DNA of 64,000 nt from Heloderma charlesbogerti (Eukaryota; Chordata; Lepidosauria; Squamata; Helodermatidae): positions 2,668,501-2,732,500 of the forward strand of contig JANEZZ010001956.1 in NCBI GenBank assembly GCA_026122225.1, given 5' to 3'. Below are positions 63,581 to 64,000 of this stretch, one piece after another (position 1 is the first letter of the stretch; every line of letters begins with the position of its first letter). Made by a program: the position numbers and the translations under genes. The notes beneath the pieces were generated by a model. That model worked only from the letters and a program-made list of their open reading frames with translations. It had not been told where the DNA came from and did no database searches.

Positions 63581-64000
63581 CCTTATTCCTTCTCATTTCC
63601 TGGGTTCCATTTCTCCTCAGTTCCTCCCATCATATCTTTTAAACTTTTCCCTATGTTTTGGTATTTTTGCCTGCTGCCCCTTGAGCAACCCATGGTTTCT
63701 GCTCTGCTTAAAAAAATCTTTTGATTCTTCTCATTGTGAAAATGTGTTGCTTAAAATTACCTTATTTCTTTTCTTTTCTAAGAGTCCTGAGCATCAACTT
63801 TATCCTTTCTCTTCTTCATTCTGTTGAAGTTGGCTTTCATCCTCACTTTTCTTCCAAACCAACCTGGACAGCATTTCCAATGATTTCGCAAAATCTGAAT
63901 ACCTTTCCTCTGTTCTTTTGCTTTTTGCTCCATCTTCAATCCTGATACTGTTAACTGCTATCGTGTTCTTTTGTTTCTTACTAAGTTGGGTTTTTTCTCA
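63581..64000. other. No recognised feature
   Basis: T-rich unique sequence running off the window, with no supported exon. It has stretches with TTTTCTTTTCTAAG, but nothing following that I can read as an exon. Confidence 0.35.

Larger units (their letters stand above)
53288..64000 (+). other. ADAMTSL3: Presumed ADAMTSL3 intron downstream of the exon
   Basis: This follows the splice donor at 53288. I see no exon encoding the expected first TSP1 repeat (WDAWG-type tryptophan and cysteine pattern). The stretch is repeats and AT-rich unique sequence to the window end, so the intron is at least 10.7 kb if the donor is used. Confidence 0.6.

Overview
The window is vertebrate intronic DNA, most probably from a squamate reptile (lizard or snake). 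The reptile assignment rests on the repeat content: RTE/BovB LINE copies, a Sauria-type SINE with a BovB-like 3' end, CR1 and L2-like LINE ends, tRNA-derived SINEs, and several palindromic MITE families with old and young copies side by side. There are no bacterial-type genes, operons, CRISPR arrays or phage genes, and nearly all open reading frames are chance frames or pieces of decayed transposons.

The only host coding sequence I can support is one 120-base exon on the + strand at 53168-53287. Its 40 codons match, from memory of the family, the segment of ADAMTSL3 (punctin-2) between the signal peptide and the first thrombospondin type-1 repeat. The whole window is therefore read as two large introns (or 5' gene region plus intron) of ADAMTSL3 flanking this exon. 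I could not find the signal-peptide exon or the next exon.

Layout: 1-24 kb holds decayed LINE ends (CR1, L2-like, BovB, an L1/Tx1-like 3' piece at 8.2-9.4 kb), SINEs, small hairpin repeats and one large foldback at 13.6-14.5 kb. 24.6-37.7 kb is dominated by elements beginning TAGGGATG and ending CATCCCTA with 8-base target duplications (hAT superfamily hallmarks). Some are AT-rich; three are very CpG-rich and built from nested palindromes. 36.6-39.1 kb is a Tc1 element with a broken transposase, split by one of those GC-rich elements. 42.5-44.6 kb is the longest BovB copy. 45.2-45.6 kb is a perfect 4 x 114 base tandem array. 50-53 kb carries two copies of a CAGTGCCAG hAT MITE, one ending 127 bases before the ADAMTSL3 exon. 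54-64 kb carries further hAT-like elements, including a fourth GC-rich foldback element at 62.8-63.6 kb.

The most interesting signal is the GC-rich foldback family (24599-25327, 31572-32479, 36880-37703, 62765-63572). Each copy is a non-autonomous hAT-like element made of hairpins within hairpins, with YY1-like GCCGCCATTT palindromes and consensus splice donors near its ends that, in the three complete copies, point outward at both ends. Target duplications are visible in the raw sequence for three of the four. No autonomous hAT transposase is present in the window. Family names are from memory; no database search was possible.
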